Shown in pieces: positions 42,268-52,502 of a stretch of DNA of 64,000 bases. Position numbers and translations under genes: made by a program. The notes below the pieces were generated by a model. It was not told the origin of the DNA and searched no databases. It saw nothing but the letters and a program-made list of their open reading frames with translations. Location of the stretch: the NCBI GenBank assembly GCA_010909165.1, contig MU008153.1, positions 372,001 through 436,000 of the forward strand. The letters run 5' to 3'. The DNA is from Anthoceros angustus. Its lineage: Eukaryota > Streptophyta > Anthocerotopsida > Anthocerotales > Anthocerotaceae. Numbering within the stretch: the first letter of the stretch is position 1; the number at the start of each line of letters is the position of its first letter.

Positions 42268-43491
42268 ATGGGGGAGAGAATTTTGGAGATCAAGGTTATA
42301 TCGGCGGAAGAGTTAAAGCAGGTGAAATGGACGGGGAAGATGAGCCCTTACGTCGTGGTTTGGATATATCCCGAGCAGAAGGTGAGCACCACAACATGTA
42401 TGGAAGGAGGGAAGAATCCTAAGTGGGACGAAACTCTCCAGCTCAAGGTCGAAGAGCGGCATCTCCACGTCCCTAGGATGACCATCAGTATCGAGGTGTT
42501 GCACAATGGCACGTTCGGAGAGGTCTCTCTTGGGACTGCCAACTTCCCTCTCACGGAGGTGACCAAAGAGTGGAAGGACGGCTCCACAAGTCCACAGTAC
42601 CTGGCTTACCAGCTCCGGCGGCCGTCCGGAAGGACGCAGGGAGTTGTCAATCTGGCCATCTCCTTGGTTCCCAAGGTTGGCGGGTCGGGTGAACATGAGG
42701 CGAGTGCGCCTGCTGCACCTGAGGTTGCTGTCCCTCCTACGACAGTTGCCTCTCCTGTGGATACGACAGTTGCCTCTCCTGTAGATAGGACAGTTGCTTC
42801 TCCTGTGGAGTCTTCGTCTGTGACAGCAGCGGCGAAGCCTGAGCTGGGGAAGGAGACTGTTGCAGCAGAGAAAGTGGAGGCCAAGGGAGAAGCTACGAAG
42901 GAGCCGCCATTAGCACCTTACCCCGGTGCTGTACCCTACGGTCAGGGTTTGCCTCCGGCAGGGCTTCCACAGGGATACCCTGCTCCTGTTCCTGCTGGTG
43001 CAGGGTATCCACAAGGCTATCCTCCCGCGCCTCAGAGCTATCCTCCTCCCCAAGCAGGTTATGCTCCTCCCCAAGCAGGCTATGCTCCTCCTCCAGCAGG
43101 CTATCCTCCCACGGGATACCCTCAAGGCTACCCTCTTCCTGCAGGCTATGCTTATCCTCCTCCCGCAGCCTATCCCCAAGGCTATCCTCAGCCTCAGCCC
43201 GGTCAGGCATACCCGCAAGGAGGATATCCTCAGCTGTATCAAGGCTACCCTCCTTATGCTGGTGCCCCTGCTGCGTCTTATGCCTACCCTCAGCAGCAGC
43301 CGTATCCCCTGCAGCAGCAATATGCTGTTCAGCAACCCCAGAAGCCGAACAGATTTGGAGGGCTAGGAGCCGGTGCTGCTGGGCTTGGATTGGGGTTGGG
43401 GGCAGGTCTGCTTGGTGGTGTCTTGCTAGAGGAAGCATTAGATAACGACAACGATAACGATTACGACTACGACGATGGTGGAGATTTTTGA
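42268..43491 (+). CDS. SRC2: SRC2-like C2-domain protein with GYPP repeats
   Basis: This single-exon gene gives 407 aa from ATG 42268, which directly precedes the C2 domain; the upstream in-frame ATG at 42199 lies in the repetitive leader and was rejected. Residues 1-130 form a C2 domain (LEIKVISAEELKQVKWTGKM, then SPYVVVWIYPEQK, NPKWDETLQLKVEE and SIEVLHNG). Next come a Val/Thr/Ser linker with a threefold repeat (TVASPVD) and about 150 residues of tyrosine- and proline-rich units (QAGYAPP, AGYPP, PQGYP). A glycine-rich helix follows (LGAGAAGLGLGLGAGLLGGV), then an Asp/Asn tail. In SRC2 and relatives the C2 domain binds membranes or Ca2+-dependent partners, and the protein is cold- and stress-responsive. 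The C2 Asp ligands are poorly preserved here, so Ca2+ binding is uncertain. Confidence 0.88.
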   Translation: MGERILEIKVISAEELKQVKWTGKMSPYVVVWIYPEQKVSTTTCMEGGKNPKWDETLQLKVEERHLHVPRMTISIEVLHNGTFGEVSLGTANFPLTEVTKEWKDGSTSPQYLAYQLRRPSGRTQGVVNLAISLVPKVGGSGEHEASAPAAPEVAVPPTTVASPVDTTVASPVDRTVASPVESSSVTAAAKPELGKETVAAEKVEAKGEATKEPPLAPYPGAVPYGQGLPPAGLPQGYPAPVPAGAGYPQGYPPAPQSYPPPQAGYAPPQAGYAPPPAGYPPTGYPQGYPLPAGYAYPPPAAYPQGYPQPQPGQAYPQGGYPQLYQGYPPYAGAPAASYAYPQQQPYPLQQQYAVQQPQKPNRFGGLGAGAAGLGLGLGAGLLGGVLLEEALDNDNDNDYDYDDGGDF

Positions 43492-46415
43492 TGTCATCAG
43501 TACCTACTTAGCTTTAAGGTCATGGCTTTGCTTCTTGTTGGAGTAGGTCCATTACAATTTCTGTATGAGATACCAGCTTTCGAGCTGTATCAATGAAGAA
43601 GCTACTTCTCAATGTGCTGTAGGGCCGCCTCCTTTGGCGTAGGGATTGGTAACATGTTCTCGAACTAGCTGCCAAGTATGAGTCCATTTTCTTCGTGTGC
43701 AAGGTGACCTGGACCATGCATCTGGCCGAACTCGGGAGGCACGATCGCTTCTGGTTTTGCACTTATCACAGTGCCTCTGCATGATTCCTGTCATGCTCTA
43801 CAGGTGGAACGGCTGGGACCTCATAGTAGTAAGACTGATTGTGCCTTTCTTTCCAAACAGCCGGAGGTGTTGGCTGAAGACGATTACAGTTTCACTCCGA
43901 AAGGCACAGTCATCGTGTGACCCATCAAAGTCCAAGGGTGAGACGTTCACCAAGATTTTCGTGCTGTGCAGCAAGGGAACAAACTCCACGATTCCAGAAG
44001 CCCTATAGAAACAGTAGACCGAGTAGACCTATCCGACAGCCAGCAGAGCTGCACATCCACACGATGATTAAGAACAATGCATGGCTAAACTTAATTCCGT
44101 GACATTGGTGGGACTGTCTTTCGGATACTGTGCCAGTAGGTTGTAGTGGGTTGCTTGTGTTCTGGAATGACTTCGAGTTCACAGTAGTCCAGAAAAGAAG
44201 TTTGAGAGTGTGGTTAACGTTGTCCTTTGTGTGTCTGTCTGTGCGCTCGGCATCGGAGTTGGAAGCAGGGCAGCAGCGAACCTCTTGGCGTCACCCTACT
44301 CGAGACTTGTTCCGTCGTGCCAGTATCTTCGAACCCATTGGTCACCTGTCTTTAACTCCAGGCTAAAGACAGTGTGTCTTATGGTGAGGTCAACTTCTAG
44401 TCTCATTGTGATGAGAATTTGGTAAGGTCTGATTTGATCAAGGGCTGAAGGTGCTTGTTGTTGTTCCAGGGCATTTAATTGTGGAGAATGTCTTCCTGAA
44501 TTGTTTGCAGTTGGAGCACTGGTAGCCAGGTAAAGAAATTGTGCTGTCTATATACGTTGGACAGATGTGTAGTAATTTTATTCTTGATGTGTGCAGGGGA
44601 AAGAGGAGTGCTCACCTCGAAGCAAGAGGTATAGTCCCTAATCAGAATTGGAAGTGAACAAGAAAGCTACTTGGATGTAGCCTCGATCGTATTCATTAGG
44701 ATCTAGGTAATCCTCTGAGTTTTAATTCTTTCCCGATTAATAGCAATACCGAACAAGTACCTATAATATAGCAAATCTTCATGGGCTTCCTTTAGATAGG
44801 CCGGTTCTCTGTTCCTTGAAAATTCCAGTAGGGGAGCGCCTCTGTTGGCCCAGGCAAGGAGGCATCTTTTTCTCTGATAACCTGGCATGGCGCCTCAGCA
44901 TATAGGTGGCTGTCATGAGGTTGGATGTGGGAATTAAGAACAAAACTTGAGCTTTGATACCATGTGATAAAGCGAGGATTTAAGGAGATCGTGTTTTGCT
45001 CGGATTGATTGTTGCTATAAGGCGTTATGTATAGACGTGTGTATGTGAAACGTTGTGTCTAAGATCGAACTGTTTAGTCCATTAGCATTTGATATCTACC
45101 GAGATACGAATCGGGCTCTAAGAGCTAGAGTTATTAGCTTAACACCTCGAACGTCATAGCTCCCTCATTCACGTCGCAAGTAATCTCGTCTCCTTATTCG
45201 TACATACACAGCTTGCTGGTGCACTTGGATTTTAGGATTGGAAAAAGCTTTTGATGGCCCTAGGAATAGCCAAACGCCGAAGTGCCTGGTTTTTTGGGAG
45301 CCCACAGAGTGTGCTTCTTTCTAGCATTGACCATGTTTGCTCAACCATCGGAGCAATACAAGTTGAGAACCAGAGGAAGATGCTTTCTCGCATCGGCGAG
45401 GACAGCTTTGGGCAAAGGTGCTTGGAAATTAGTGGGGACACACCTGGTTGGTTTCTACTTTTCGAAGCACATGGGAGTGTAGATCTTGGGTGCGCTGCTA
45501 TTTGTGGTTGCAAGCGTAAAGCATCCCTATTTTTGTGGAGTTAGTTATGCAAAAAAAAAAACGCTTATTCGCCTAAAATGGCCGAAAGAAGGGCCAGGTG
45601 TTATGGGGTTAAGGACTTTTCTCCTTCAATTGTCGCATCGTATCCTCTGCTAACCAGTGGGTCGGAGTGAGGTCCTCAACTCGGAACTGAAAATCAAGTT
45701 TGTAGTATTTCAGGCAGTGTCGTTATGCTTTTGCTTGTGTGCGCCTGCATTCGTCATCGGAGTTGGAAGTTTAGCAGGGCTCTGGCAGCGAACGACAAGT
45801 TGGCTCATGTCTTCTCCACTAACAGTACTTTCAAGGCACTCGTTCTGTCGTGCTGTACACTTTGCTGGCAGGACTCTCCTTTTTAGAGAAATACAAAAGG
45901 CTTGATAAAATAGAAAAATAACATAAAAAGCCTGGAACATTGTGCACAGGCAGAATGACAGGAACCAAGAGAACAGAAGGGCCTCACCACCCAGCAGGGG
46001 CACAAGAACACAAAAGAACAACACACGGATGTGGCCCCCAGCACTCAAAAGAACACAAGCAAGGGCCTACTCCAACTCCTTCACCCATTCCTGCATACGA
46101 TGCAGGTAGGAGGGCCGATAGGATTCGAGGCCCAATCTTCTGCTGGCAGGACTCTGGTAGTGTCTTCGAACCGAGACGTCACCTGTCTGCCACCTGCAAA
46201 CAAGCAACAAATTATTGTTGTGTGTTGCTCACAACTCAGAGTGCGGAGGACATGGAAAATTCATGCAGCAACTGGGTATTTGAGATATTTCTTCCGCATC
46301 CACTTTTGTTTGACTTACTTACGGCAGCAAGAATGTGTTCATTGCGTTCTATCATCAGGATTCACAACTTACTGGAAAATAACAAAAGTTGATGTGGTTG
46401 GCGTGAGAAGATCCT
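43492..46415. other. Intergenic with decayed repeats
   Basis: No intact gene is seen. Positions 44200-44380 and 45700-46200 share blocks ('catcggagttggaag', 'cgttctgtcgtgc', 'cacctgtctg'), so they are old duplicates. Positions 45155-45215 hold an F-box scrap on the minus strand ('cacgtcgcaagtaatctcgt' matches the EITCNVDEE-encoding part of the intact gene). A poly(A) run occurs at about 45549. Confidence 0.4.
44945..45150 (-). mobile_element. Possible copia-type LTR end with primer-binding site
   Basis: On the minus strand, the sequence ending 'cgctttatcaca' is followed directly by 'tggtatcaaagc'. This resembles the initiator-Met tRNA primer-binding site (TGGTATCAGAGC) that follows the CA end of plant copia LTRs. 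The presumed LTR would extend to higher coordinates. Its other end is not defined, and no gag/pol is recognised. Confidence 0.4.
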
Positions 46416-47954
46416 CTACAGGTGGATGTGCACTGCCTTAGGCTCAAACACTGAGAGCTTGCACGACTTCTTATCTCTGATATCGCTGAACACGTCAAGC
46501 CAGCGGTCTGCAAGAATGTCAAAAAGTGCCACTGTATGCCAGTCATGCCATATCTCGTTTGTCATCCGTTCAAAAGCATCGGGATAAGAGCGACCTGAGT
46601 GCATAGGCGGCTCCATCTGCATATAGTATCGAGCCACCCATATATATTGTCCAGCCAGGCCAAGGTTTCCATCCCAGCCGTACATTAACGCATCCCACCC
46701 TGCATTATTATGCCATGGAGCGTATGGAAGCAGGTTTACAGGCCCCCAGCTCCTTTTATGCGGATGGAGCATGGTGATTCCCAACAGGACATCCTCATCG
46801 ACCACATAGGTTACTGCCCCATACAGGTTCCCTTTGTAGTACCAAAGTCCCTTCCACTCTTCAAACTTAAGATAAGGGCGGCAGGACAGGTCCAACAGTC
46901 CTGCCCTCTGCAGCTCGAATGATGCAGGTCTTGGTGGCCATCGTGCACGGATAACCTCCAACAGGGCACCACTATCGAGGCTGTGCACAAGCAGCTGTGC
47001 AATTGAGTTATCAAAGTCGGGCTTGGTATAGACATTGAACTGGGTGTAGAGGCGGTTTTCAGCGAAGGCCCTCACAAATCTAGGACTTGTTGGGTCTGAA
47101 ACTTCCATAATATGATGAAAAGTTCTGATATTGAATCTTGGAGATGGATAAGGCTCCCCTTCGACAACTTTCCAAGAATCCCTCGCAGACGCATAGATTG
47201 CAACACACCACGCATTTCTGCGTCTGGCATTGTCTGACCACTGGAAGAAGTGAATTACCTCGAAAGTCCCAGATTCTTCATCCACGTTGCAAGTAATCTC
47301 GTCCCCTTCTTTGTACTCCCAGACCTCACGGTCCTGGAATGTCTCGGGTAGCTTGAGTTTTGGGAGGCGCCTCCAGCTCCTGTTAACCATGTTAATGATA
47401 ACAATGGGTCCTCCAGATCCATACTTTCGGATACATAGCAGGCCGTTGCCAAAGAAATGGACTTCTTGCTTGTTAAAATTAGAGGTAAGAAGGCTTTGCA
47501 TATCATGAGGAAGGAAACGCAGACTGATGTTGTCCACCTTTCCTGTGGACAAGACTGGATCCTGTTGCGTTGCCATATCCTTACAAACCCATTCTGGATA
47601 GAACATTGTCACAATTTCTTCAGAAACACGTAGATTCAGATCGGCGGGCGCTCCATGCCCGCCTATGACTTCATAGGCACAAATGGCAGCAGGAAGGGGC
47701 TTTGCATCTGCTCTGGCCTGCAACCGGAATTCTGGGGTCTCGATGCATCGCTTACAGTCCTTGGATAGGACTTTCAAGCGCATCTGCACATCAAATGAGG
47801 AGAATGCAAATATATCCATAAGAATGTTGAAGGGGAGTTTTGAACTCCCCCATATGGCAGGGTCCATGATGACATCCCTCCCTGGTATGTACTCCTCCTG
47901 CAAGCTTCCTACAAGCTGGTGCAACTTCACTGCGGGACCACTTCCTCCTGCCAT
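46416..47954 (-). CDS. F-box protein, intact member of a locally amplified family
   Basis: This is a single-exon gene of 512 aa. The F-box lies at about 36-80: LPFNILMDIFAFSSFDVQMR, then LKVLSKDCKRCIETPEFRLQ, with the usual LP..IL..I, R...VSK.. spacing. The rest has beta-strand-rich, tryptophan-spaced segments (SFNKQEVHFFGNG-like, then IVIINMVNRSWRRLPKLKLP, WSDNARRRNAWCVAIYASAR, DSWKVVEGE) that resemble a kelch-like F-box-associated domain. F-box proteins are substrate receptors of SCF ubiquitin ligases; the substrate here is unknown. Fragments of closely related genes occur at 9.0, 12.9-13.3, 14.1, 26.9, 29.2-29.6, 33.6, 45.2 and 50.2 kb. The start is chosen at AGGSGPAVK because the same N-terminus is kept in two of the fragments. 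Confidence 0.85.
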   Translation of the reverse strand: MAGGSGPAVKLHQLVGSLQEEYIPGRDVIMDPAIWGSSKLPFNILMDIFAFSSFDVQMRLKVLSKDCKRCIETPEFRLQARADAKPLPAAICAYEVIGGHGAPADLNLRVSEEIVTMFYPEWVCKDMATQQDPVLSTGKVDNISLRFLPHDMQSLLTSNFNKQEVHFFGNGLLCIRKYGSGGPIVIINMVNRSWRRLPKLKLPETFQDREVWEYKEGDEITCNVDEESGTFEVIHFFQWSDNARRRNAWCVAIYASARDSWKVVEGEPYPSPRFNIRTFHHIMEVSDPTSPRFVRAFAENRLYTQFNVYTKPDFDNSIAQLLVHSLDSGALLEVIRARWPPRPASFELQRAGLLDLSCRPYLKFEEWKGLWYYKGNLYGAVTYVVDEDVLLGITMLHPHKRSWGPVNLLPYAPWHNNAGWDALMYGWDGNLGLAGQYIWVARYYMQMEPPMHSGRSYPDAFERMTNEIWHDWHTVALFDILADRWLDVFSDIRDKKSCKLSVFEPKAVHIHL

Positions 47955-50165
47955 CCTGAACTTAGAGAAAACAATGACTCTGTTAGCACCAGTTGAATTG
48001 GCTTCCTCCTACCTAGAACCGAACCGAATCTGGCTTCTGCAGTTGTGAGAGTCTAAACTTGCGAAAAGTAAGGAAAATATCTATGGCTTCTAGAACACCT
48101 TGGGGAACTTAGATATTACTGGCTATAAAGCTTCTATAGCACGATGACCATCCTGTAAGATGAGCAGAGCGTACTACAGGATATACATTGGATTTAGGAA
48201 ACTATCGCACTTTCAGTACTTGGCCAGTACACTTGCCGGAAATCATTGATAAGTAGCTCCCACGAGAGCTACTCGTGTAACATACATGGTGCATCAGTCT
48301 TAACCCTTCTTACATTTAATAAGCACAATATTTTATAGTTACTGAAGTCTGAGTGAGGTATTGGGATGGTAAGTATGGTAAGATGATAAGAAAATAAGTG
48401 GTAAAAGTGATCATGGTGTGAAGCATGCCCATAAGATGTGCACTAACCCTTTATGTGCAGAAGAAAATTTTAGTGGGCCAGGTGGTGTGCTAGAATACCA
48501 GCCGATCTTGATCCTTTCTAACCTGCATTAATTGTGAGGAACATGAATTGAAGCTTTAGATGGAATATATAAACTTTTAATGAGACATGATTCATCTGAT
48601 AACCCCAATCACTTGGTACTAGAAACAAAACACAATAGGACCAGTCATAATCACTTGAATGGATAGTATGACCTCAATCACTTGGTAATAGAAACAAAAC
48701 CCAATGAAGACAAGTACAATCAATTGATCTTAACTGATCTGATAACCTAATCATATGGTAACTTAATGAAAGGTTACGATATATTTTTTACAAAACTAAA
48801 CACAACACGGACTGAAGATAGGACAAATAATTTGATGTGATAACCCCAATCACTCATTTGGGATCTCCAACCATTAACATGTTTCTTAAACTCTTTTCCT
48901 AAGATAATTTATTTATCGTTTGAGATTACTTTGAACTTTGAAGAAATCATTGTTTCTTCTAGTTTTTGGCTCTACAACTACTTCAAATTCTTACAAAATC
49001 ATGGAAAGAAATCCTAGAAAGCCATCAAAACAATCATGGTTTCTACCTTGCTTAGGTTGAGGCACAACAACTACTTTAATTTCTTATATGATCATGGGAA
49101 GAACTTTTGAGGAGACATCAAAGCAATTAGCATCGTCTAACGATGTTCTTAATCGAGATACCTCTCACTTCAACTCTACAGGAAGCTCTTTTGATTTAGT
49201 AAGAATTTGAACATACCTTGAATAACTCTAGGGATTGTCTCGAAGAATTTGACGAAAATCTCTCGCACTCCACTTGCATCGCCTTACAGAGAGCCTTCCA
49301 CTACGTGAGAGAAAACCAACTCTCTTCTCCCATTAGCTCACACAAAGCACTCCACTACTCAAAGGAAAACTCACTCTTTGCTCCCACCAACTCACCCGAA
49401 GTGCTCTACTACTTGAAGGAAAACCACTCTCCGTTCGCACTAGCTAAAAAGAGAGCGCTCCACTACGCAAAGGAAAACCCACTCTACACTGCAACCGGCT
49501 CACAAATAGCACTCCACTATGCGAAGGAAAACCTACTCTCCATAAACCTTGGACTCCCAAGAAATGTACTTATCTATAGAATTTAGGGTTAGATAAAATA
49601 GAATAAATATTCACTAATCAAACTTGATGGTATTATATATATACTTTATAGTATTGTATATTCCCTAATCGACTTTCATATTATGCATAATTTTTCATTG
49701 TTGAAATATGAAGAGATAGGAAGGGCAAGAGTTGGAATCTTAAAAGAAAACACACGTTTCTAATTCATATTGGAATATTTGGAATTGAATTTTAGATTTT
49801 TTTTCTCTAGGTACTTTATTAATATAATTTATTTGTTATTTATGAACACCTTGACACATATATACTTTAAAGAAATCAAGTAGCTTTTAAGAACTTAACA
49901 AAACACTTCGCCCTCATAGGTTTATAGAGTGCTTCGCTTCTAGCAGAGGGTCTATGGATTGCTCAATTACTCATGGTTTTACAAAAAGCTTTACGTCTCA
50001 AGCGCCATCACTCACGCGCTCTCCACTTGGCGAATAAGACAAAGATAGGCTCCCCATTTGCATAACCTCTAGTCCATTTTTCGAGGCGCGCCCAACTCCC
50101 TCGAATAGAGCCTGCCCCATTTCTTCGGCACCCACGTTTTTGGGTCACCTACTAATAAGGCAGCA
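47955..50165. other. AT-rich intergenic region
   Basis: Degenerate repeats of 'ccccaatcacttggtactag' plus 'aaacaaaac' occur at about 48600, 48670 and 48840. No gene is recognised except the periodic ORF listed separately at 49218-49586. Confidence 0.45.
49218..49586 (+). repeat. Degenerate tandem repeat of about 60 bp that keeps an open frame
   Basis: About five units encode variants of ALHYAKENPLY: AFHYVRENQL, ALHYSKENSL, VLYYLKENH, ALHYAKENPL and ALHYAKENLL. Each is preceded by Ser/Thr/Pro-rich residues. At DNA level the core is 'gcactccactacgcaaagga' plus 'aaacccactct'. Whether it is translated is unknown. A related core ('gcgctctccacttggcgaat') lies at 50018. Confidence 0.5.
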
Positions 50166-50440
50166 AGAATGTGTTGATCAGTGCGTTCCATCATCCACAT
50201 CTCAACTCACTGGTAAACAACAAATTGTTGATGTTGTTGGCTTGAGAAGTTTCTCTCCATTGTTGATGTTGTTGGCTTGAGAAGTTTCTCTCCATTGTTG
50301 ATGTTGTTGGCTTGAGAGATGGATAACTCCAACAGGGCATCACCATGGATGTCTATGAGTAAATGTGAATCTTCGTACCTCCTATCCAAACTTGCTTTCA
50401 GTGGAATGTAGACAGTACTGGGCTTCACCTCACCTATGTC
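50166..50440 (-). pseudogene. F-box gene 3'-end fragment with internal 35-bp repeats
   Basis: Positions 50166-50250 match the 3' flank of the intact F-box gene (46325-46420: 'gcagcaagaatgtgtt...gcgtt'). Positions 50310-50400 match its 'ctccaacagggca(t/c)cac' coding part, so intervening coding DNA is deleted. Between them, 'tgttgatgttgttggcttga' plus 'gaagtttctctccat' (35 bp) is repeated nearly three times (50227-50318). Confidence 0.65.
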
Positions 50441-52502
50441 TTAGTGAAAATTTAGAATATGTAAAACTATTACATTAACAAGCAATCTGTACTAGTACCC
50501 AAATGTGTGCCAAAGGGCCATATGTCCAAATGGCCAAGGAGGAATCTGGGGCAACCACAGCCCCACCGTCGTAGACGAAGATAGGAAGCTAGGGGAGATA
50601 GAGGGCTGGGGGCTAGGGCCCAGTGAGCTGGACATCAGCTCAGAATAGGAGTGTAATAAAGACACCCTCTCAGGGCGTAGTATAAGAGGGCAGACACCGC
50701 TCTAGTAAAGCATCTTTCTTTTGGCGTTGATATCGCGTTCTCTTGCAGGCCCTTGTGTGTTTTTCGTTAGCGCGAAACCTGAGTCACTGAGCGGCAAGAC
50801 AACTTCAGAGAGACTGATCCAAGTCCTGGTGACGGACCCTAACGTGTGGTGGTGCGTGTACAGGCGCGGACGACCAGGGACCCTTGTTCCTCCAGAATAG
50901 GGGACCGACGTCGGACGGACCGGAGCACGTGAGACTAGTGGAACTCCGAGAGGGTGAGCAGAGCCCGGACGGAGAGGCTTGGTTAAACGACGGCAGAGGT
51001 CCGTGGCCACGTAGGCCCACCCACGATTCCCAACTGGTAATGTCCGTAGTAAGCGTGGTAGGAGAGACGGACTAGAAGAGACTGGTAGGAAACGGACGCG
51101 AACGAGTCCTTAAACATTTGGCCACGCCGGGCCTGTCAGGTGGATGCTTAGGAGTAATTAGGGAGTGAAAACGGTCGCGTTGGGGTCTCGGATAGAAACC
51201 CGCCCCGACGACGAGGCGAGAATCGGGCCACGAACGTGCAAAACGGAACCAATCATTCCCTTGGGAACGGACCTCTTATTGCAACGACATGGGATTGTGC
51301 GCGCCCGGCTAGCCATCAGCTAAAGTCGCGCCACAGGTACCAAGGAGACGCGTAGTAGGTGCTCTGAAGGACGGACGGTCATAGAAACCTGACCATACAC
51401 AACATTTCGAACGTTTCTTTCAAAAAGCGTGTAGTGTATGTCGCATGTTACGAGGTTGAAATCGCTTGGGTTTCAAACATGGTGAATATGTAGAAATCCG
51501 ATCTGACACCCAGCCAAGGAAGGATGATAGAAACCCAAACGTGATGAATACGTAGAAATCCGGCCCGACACCTTGCCACGAACGTAAGGATGACAGAAAC
51601 CCAAATGTGGTGAATACGTAGAAATCCGGCCCGACACCCAGCCACGTAAGGATGATAGAAACCCAAATGTGGTGAACACCTAGAAATCCAGCCCGACACC
51701 CAGCCACGTAAGGATTGACAGAAACACAAATGTGGTGAAGACGTAGAAAACTGGTTCGACACCCAGCCACGTAAGGGTGACATTTTCTAAGAACTTTCGC
51801 ATATTCCTATGAGAGAGGGAATGGGTGTCCCGAACGGGCCACCTGCGTAAAGCCGCCATGACTCAAAGAGCCATATGTTTAAAACGCAAGCAACAACTTC
51901 CCTAAAAAACCACGGAAACCTAGACGCACCCAGTGTCGCGGGAACTAAGTGTCCGAAACGGCATGCCATAGAAGAGCTGCCTGACCACACACTGTAGACC
52001 CAAGAACAAGATAAGAACACGATGTAGACGAGGCACACACCCAAGACCTTCACGTTGTACTGCAACTTGAAATTTCGCAAATTCATAACGAGGTCCCGAA
52101 AACCTGAGGCGCACAGACCGTTTGGAAGCTGGCAAGAAATCCACCTCACACTGTTGGCAGCAACTGGCAGGAAATCCACCTCACACTGTTGGCAGCAACA
52201 ACATCCGTATCCTGTAGCTCAAATTTGCTGAAAGCCCGCCTGGCGCTCTCACGGGATTTGGGTACAGCGGCCTTTCCCTAAGAACGCGTGAATGTGTGTC
52301 GGAGAGCCGTCCGAATCTTTTCCCGCCCGTTAATTGGAGGGCGAACTGGTGGAGCGTGGAAGGTGCAAATGTCGCGGCAGCACTGGAGATGTCCGATTTC
52401 GCGCTCAGCCCCAGGCTGAGGCCGAGGCCTGGGCCGGAACGAGCAGCTCTTGGCTCAAGAGCGGCATTTCAGACCCAGAGCAGCGTGGTTGTGGGAGCCT
52501 GA
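50441..52502. other. Intergenic; possible LTR-like segment and tandem repeats
   Basis: Positions 50640-50860 have an LTR-like look ('gtaataaagacaccctctca' near 'agtataagagggc'), but no terminal repeats or primer site were found. Positions 52130-52201 contain two tandem 35-bp copies ('caggaaatccacctcacact' plus 'gttggcagcaa'). The promoter of the downstream gene is expected near 52200-52500. Confidence 0.35.
51470..51780. repeat. 62-bp tandem repeat, about five copies
   Basis: The unit is 'gatagaaacccaaatgtggt', then 'gaatacgtagaaatccggcc' and 'cgacacccagccacgtaagg'. Copies start at about 51527, 51590, 51654 and 51717, plus a partial one before. The minus-strand ORFs across it are repeat-encoded. 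Confidence 0.85.

Noticed and set aside
42893-43438. Minus-strand and +2-frame ORFs over the C2 protein
   Set aside because: Shadows of the proline/tyrosine-rich repeat; no independent signals, and the plus-strand protein is clearly the conserved one.
50640-50860. Retrotransposon LTR with TATA and poly(A) signal
   Set aside because: No matching second LTR, primer-binding site or target-site duplication could be found in the window.
51420-51783. Minus-strand ORFs encoding repeats of 'VAGCRAGFLRIHHIWVS'-type peptides
   Set aside because: All arise from the 62-bp tandem repeat in several frames at once, which is not how a selected protein repeat behaves.
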